Notes under the pieces: model-generated
Seen by the model: the letters and a program-made list of their open reading frames with translations, nothing else
Databases searched by the model: none
Told to the model about the DNA's origin: nothing
In this document: positions 61,146 to 64,000 of the stretch, piece by piece
Position numbering within the stretch: the stretch's first letter is position 1
Layout of the letters: each line of letters opens with the position of its first letter
Made by a program: the position numbers and the translations under genes
Assembly (NCBI GenBank): GCA_964023205.1
Contig: OZ026845.1
Span: forward strand, 7,760,001-7,824,000
Direction: 5' to 3'
DNA: 64,000 nt
DNA from: Lutraria lutraria
Taxonomy: Eukaryota; Mollusca; Bivalvia; Venerida; Mactridae

Positions 61146-61506
61146 TTGGAACAAAGGGGTTAACATTTCCACTCTGTACATGTATACCGGTATACAAGCT
61201 GCGATTTTACGACAGTGTGTCGTTTTGTAAAATTTGACCATTTTTCGAGTGAAAAATCTTCAATTGCGAGTTTAAAATATCTTTAAAGGTAGTAAAAGTA
61301 TACATTTTCTTTTAGCGTGTTGAGTTGCCCATACGTTGCACTATATATGAGTTAAATATTTTGTAATGCATTGCAATAACACGGAAGTTTATAACACGCG
61401 TTGGAAAATTCGAATTGTCGAAGTTGTTTCCCTTCTATATATATATGGGTTACACGGAAAAGAAATTTTTTTGATTTTTTTTTCGTGACAAACCCCTTTG
61501 CCTTGG
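61146..61506. mobile_element. Possible short MITE with CAAAGGGGTT ends
   Basis: TTGGAACAAAGGGGTTAAC at the left faces AAACCCCTTTGCCTTGG at the right, an imperfect inverted repeat of about 15 bases with a 10-base perfect core. No target duplication could be settled and no empty site is available. Confidence 0.3.
61181..61196. repeat. 16-bp perfect palindrome
   Basis: TGTATACCGGTATACA, perfectly self-complementary. It could be a dimeric protein site or chance. Confidence 0.6.
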
Positions 61507-61989
61507 AATAGTCGACTTTGCTGAGATTTGATTTCCGAATTTTCTATTTGTTGGTGCTTGTCAAACTATACAGATCGTACTATTATTCATTCTTTAAATT
61601 TAGGTACTTGGGTATAATTCTTATCAACTAAACTGCCACTAAAAGGACTGCCAGTTATAGCTTTATAAACTTGAATACATACAAATCCACTTAATACAAG
61701 TCAGTCACTATCATTCATAAATCTCTTGGTTTTCTATGCTATCTATTCACAATTTTGATCATAATATGATGATAAAATTAGTATTCGGACTGAAGTTATT
61801 ACAGACGAGTTATATATTTCTTTCTTGTTAAGACTAAATGGTCTGTAATGGATTTTGCTCATAGGTTCACAACAGGATGACCCATTGTTGTAGGTATATA
61901 TTATAAACAATGTTTATTAATATAATATAGTATGTTATCATTGATACCAGTGTGGTAAAGTTTGAATACAATAGTACAGTCGTATAAAG

Positions 61990-62400
61990 CGAGAAACAAT
62001 TATTACACAGGTGAACCATTTCAAATAGTTATTAACACTAAATGCAATAATAGTTCAAGAAAGAAATCAAGTCTTCATGAATTCCTTTAAAATTGGTTGA
62101 GAGAAACAAAGCGAAGACAATCTTCAAATAATATAAACTGATAGCCGATTGTAAAAAAATGATATCTGAAACAATTTATACCACACTCTAAAAGGCACTC
62201 AATGTGGCAAACCCGATACAATCAAGGTCAAAATACCGTTGGCAACCATTTCTGTTTTACTCTTGATCAGTCATGTTCGAAATATGACATTGGCAACAGT
62301 TGATAGCATACTCTAAATCTGTCAGGCGTTTTAAGACGACAATGTCAACTATCTAAATCTTACTTAAAGTCATAGGTGCGCATGGATTCCAGCAAAGTCG
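61990..62400 (+). repeat. Repeat F, copy 2
   Basis: Diverged copy of 49588-50106, with the same succession of GTTCGAAATATGACATTGGC and GACAATGTCAACTA blocks. Confidence 0.6.
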
Positions 62401-63067
62401 TAGCATAAAAAATAAAAGAATAGTGGAACTATTATCTCATAATCATTATTCTTTTCTGCATTATACAGGTATTCAATAGCAACTGAAATATATGTATCAT
62501 TCAGTGTTGTATCGCGGATATTTAATACCATTAATAGACGATATTCAATACGTAATACTCTAGCCAGTATGAAATATAGAAAACCAGGAAAGTTTTCGAT
62601 TTTCTTTACCTTTGTTTTGTTCTGTTTTGAAACCCCTTTTTGACATGGAATACCTTCATATGCAGATCAGAGATGTTCCAAATAATTGTCTGCTCAATAG
62701 GAAGAAGATTTGTGAGAAATCGGTGAATGAATATAGGCAATGACTCGAAGCTTTTATCGATTAATTGAATCATTTTTGGTGTCTGTTGTGATAGCTTTAG
62801 AGACGTCACATTAATTATTAAAGCGAATGATACATTGTATTAGATATTATAATGAATGTCAAAAATAATGGAAGAAGAACAAGGAGTTTATGTGTCTCGA
62901 TAACGTAATAAACGAAGTAATATCACCGATAAAATCATAAGTTTGAATATTTATTCGCCTGCTCATGATATGTACATTAGTTTGATATGAACTTATGAAA
63001 AAAGAACTTAACTGACAACTCAAACACTCATCGCTCTCATCAGCTCGTGACCAGATAGGTTTCATAC

Positions 63068-63162
63068 GTGAGGAAGCAGTCCAGCTAGCTTACGGGAGAA
63101 TCGGTGACTAAAGTTGGAGAAGTTGCCAAATGACATCGCAGGTTTGTGCAACGCCCAACTCC
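63068..63162 (+). mobile_element. SINE relic with internal deletion
   Basis: GTGAGGAAGCAGTCCAGCTA and GCTTACGGGAGAATCGGTG begin as in the remembered bivalve SINE. AAAGTTGGAGAAGTTGCCAA and ATGACATCGCAGG then lead to a damaged tail (GTGCAACGCCCAAC). The middle is missing. This copy explains the otherwise puzzling sequence at 9791-9925 in A. Confidence 0.6.
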
Positions 63163-64000
63163 AATGGAAAAGAAATAGCGTATACATACCTTCCATTGAA
63201 CTTCCGTTCGCTGATTTGTGTCAATTTAAAGCAAAATACACAACCGGCAATTTCAGCAAAGGGGCCATACTACGCACTCCAGAAACAGGTTTTAACAACA
63301 CATGATATTTAACATACGAATGATTGAGCTAAACAAAACTGTAATGTTTTGAATAATATCATATGTAACAAGCTAATCGTTATAAAAATGTTCTCATCAT
63401 CAATAATATTAATATGTCTTTGAAGTTTATAAAGAAATACATGATCATCTTCTCATTACAAAACATTATACAACAAAAGTCATGGAATAGTTGACCAAGC
63501 CAAAATGCAAAAGCATCCTTCTAGACATATTTAGCGATAACGATTTGTAGTTGTATTTATTCGTCGCGTTTATTCCAGTATCATATGTGTCAATGTCCGT
63601 TCCAATGTCTTTGAAATTGTACTGGAAAGTTTTTGTTTATTAACTAAGGCATTTTCTTTGTTTCACTTAAAACACGAAAGCCATGGCAACATCGTAGAAT
63701 TACAGCCAACATTTTCTAGTTTAAGTGAGTTTTCAAATTGCTCACCGACTTCTTGTGAATGGCCATTTTTATGACCACGCACCAGGGTGTATGTCTTAAC
63801 GTTGCAGAAATTAATTATTTGCATTAATTGGAATTTAATTGATCATTTGGGAACAACTTTGAAATTGATAAAGATTAAAGTGAACTGTTTGGAGAAAACA
63901 CATCAAGCAAATATAATGAAAATAATGAAGGCATTAAAATCGACGACCAATAATATCGTGTAACAGTCTTTGGCGGATCTTTTAGATTAATACCAAAAAC
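63163..64000. other. Unassigned A-T-rich sequence
   Basis: Two overlapping short plus-strand frames (63114-63312) cross the SINE relic and have no recognisable domain. Nothing else was recognised up to the window end. Confidence 0.4.

Overview
This is AT-rich eukaryotic nuclear DNA with almost no intact coding sequence. No open frame reads as a complete gene. The recognisable parts are decayed transposable elements, tRNA-derived SINE pieces and very large direct repeats. A bivalve mollusc is the best guess. The 3' tails containing GGTGCGACGTTAAACCC and GGCCGCCGTATAT...GGCGTTA resemble, from memory, very common mollusc interspersed repeats, and they sit beside Tc1-like and psq/pogo-like relics. 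No search was possible, so this is inference.

Positions 1-6545. An inverted copy of a dispersed repeat ('D', about 0.8 kb) comes first. It is split by a 2.82 kb DNA transposon (626-3448) with perfect 24-bp terminal inverted repeats, a TA target duplication and seven internal copies of a TTACACTCGGGACA motif. A partial 'B' segment follows (3658-6545) and carries a 793-bp insertion flanked by TTAA.

Positions 6546-48480. This is a macrosatellite-like direct array of alternating segments A (5.1-6.1 kb) and B (about 6.1 kb): A1, A1', B1, A2, B2, A3, B3 and a truncated A4. A1 and A1' are almost identical (5632 and 5631 bp) and abut exactly. The A-B period is about 11.3-12.3 kb. Each full A holds a broken Tc1-like transposase and a SINE relic. 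Each full B holds another SINE relic, a direct copy of D and a short GC-richer, promoter-like patch. A2 alone carries a 517-bp TTAA-flanked MITE. Part of each A is present in inverted orientation in the following B.

Positions 48480-64000. The array decays into older partial paralogues. These are a pre-transposon version of the A head fused to a direct D (about 51390-52772), a repeat C in two copies (48529-49308 and 55199-55958) and a repeat F in two copies (49588-50106 and 61990-62400). This part also has the only gene-like exon, a psq-type helix-turn-helix exon with a splice acceptor (53197-53457). A tRNA-like pseudogene or SINE head lies at 54505-54579, and SINE tails lie at 59719-59768 and 63068-63162. 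The rest shows nothing I can name.

No set of genes working together is visible. The interest is structural: because the array carries several paralogues of each site, empty sites are present inside the window and allow target duplications to be read directly.
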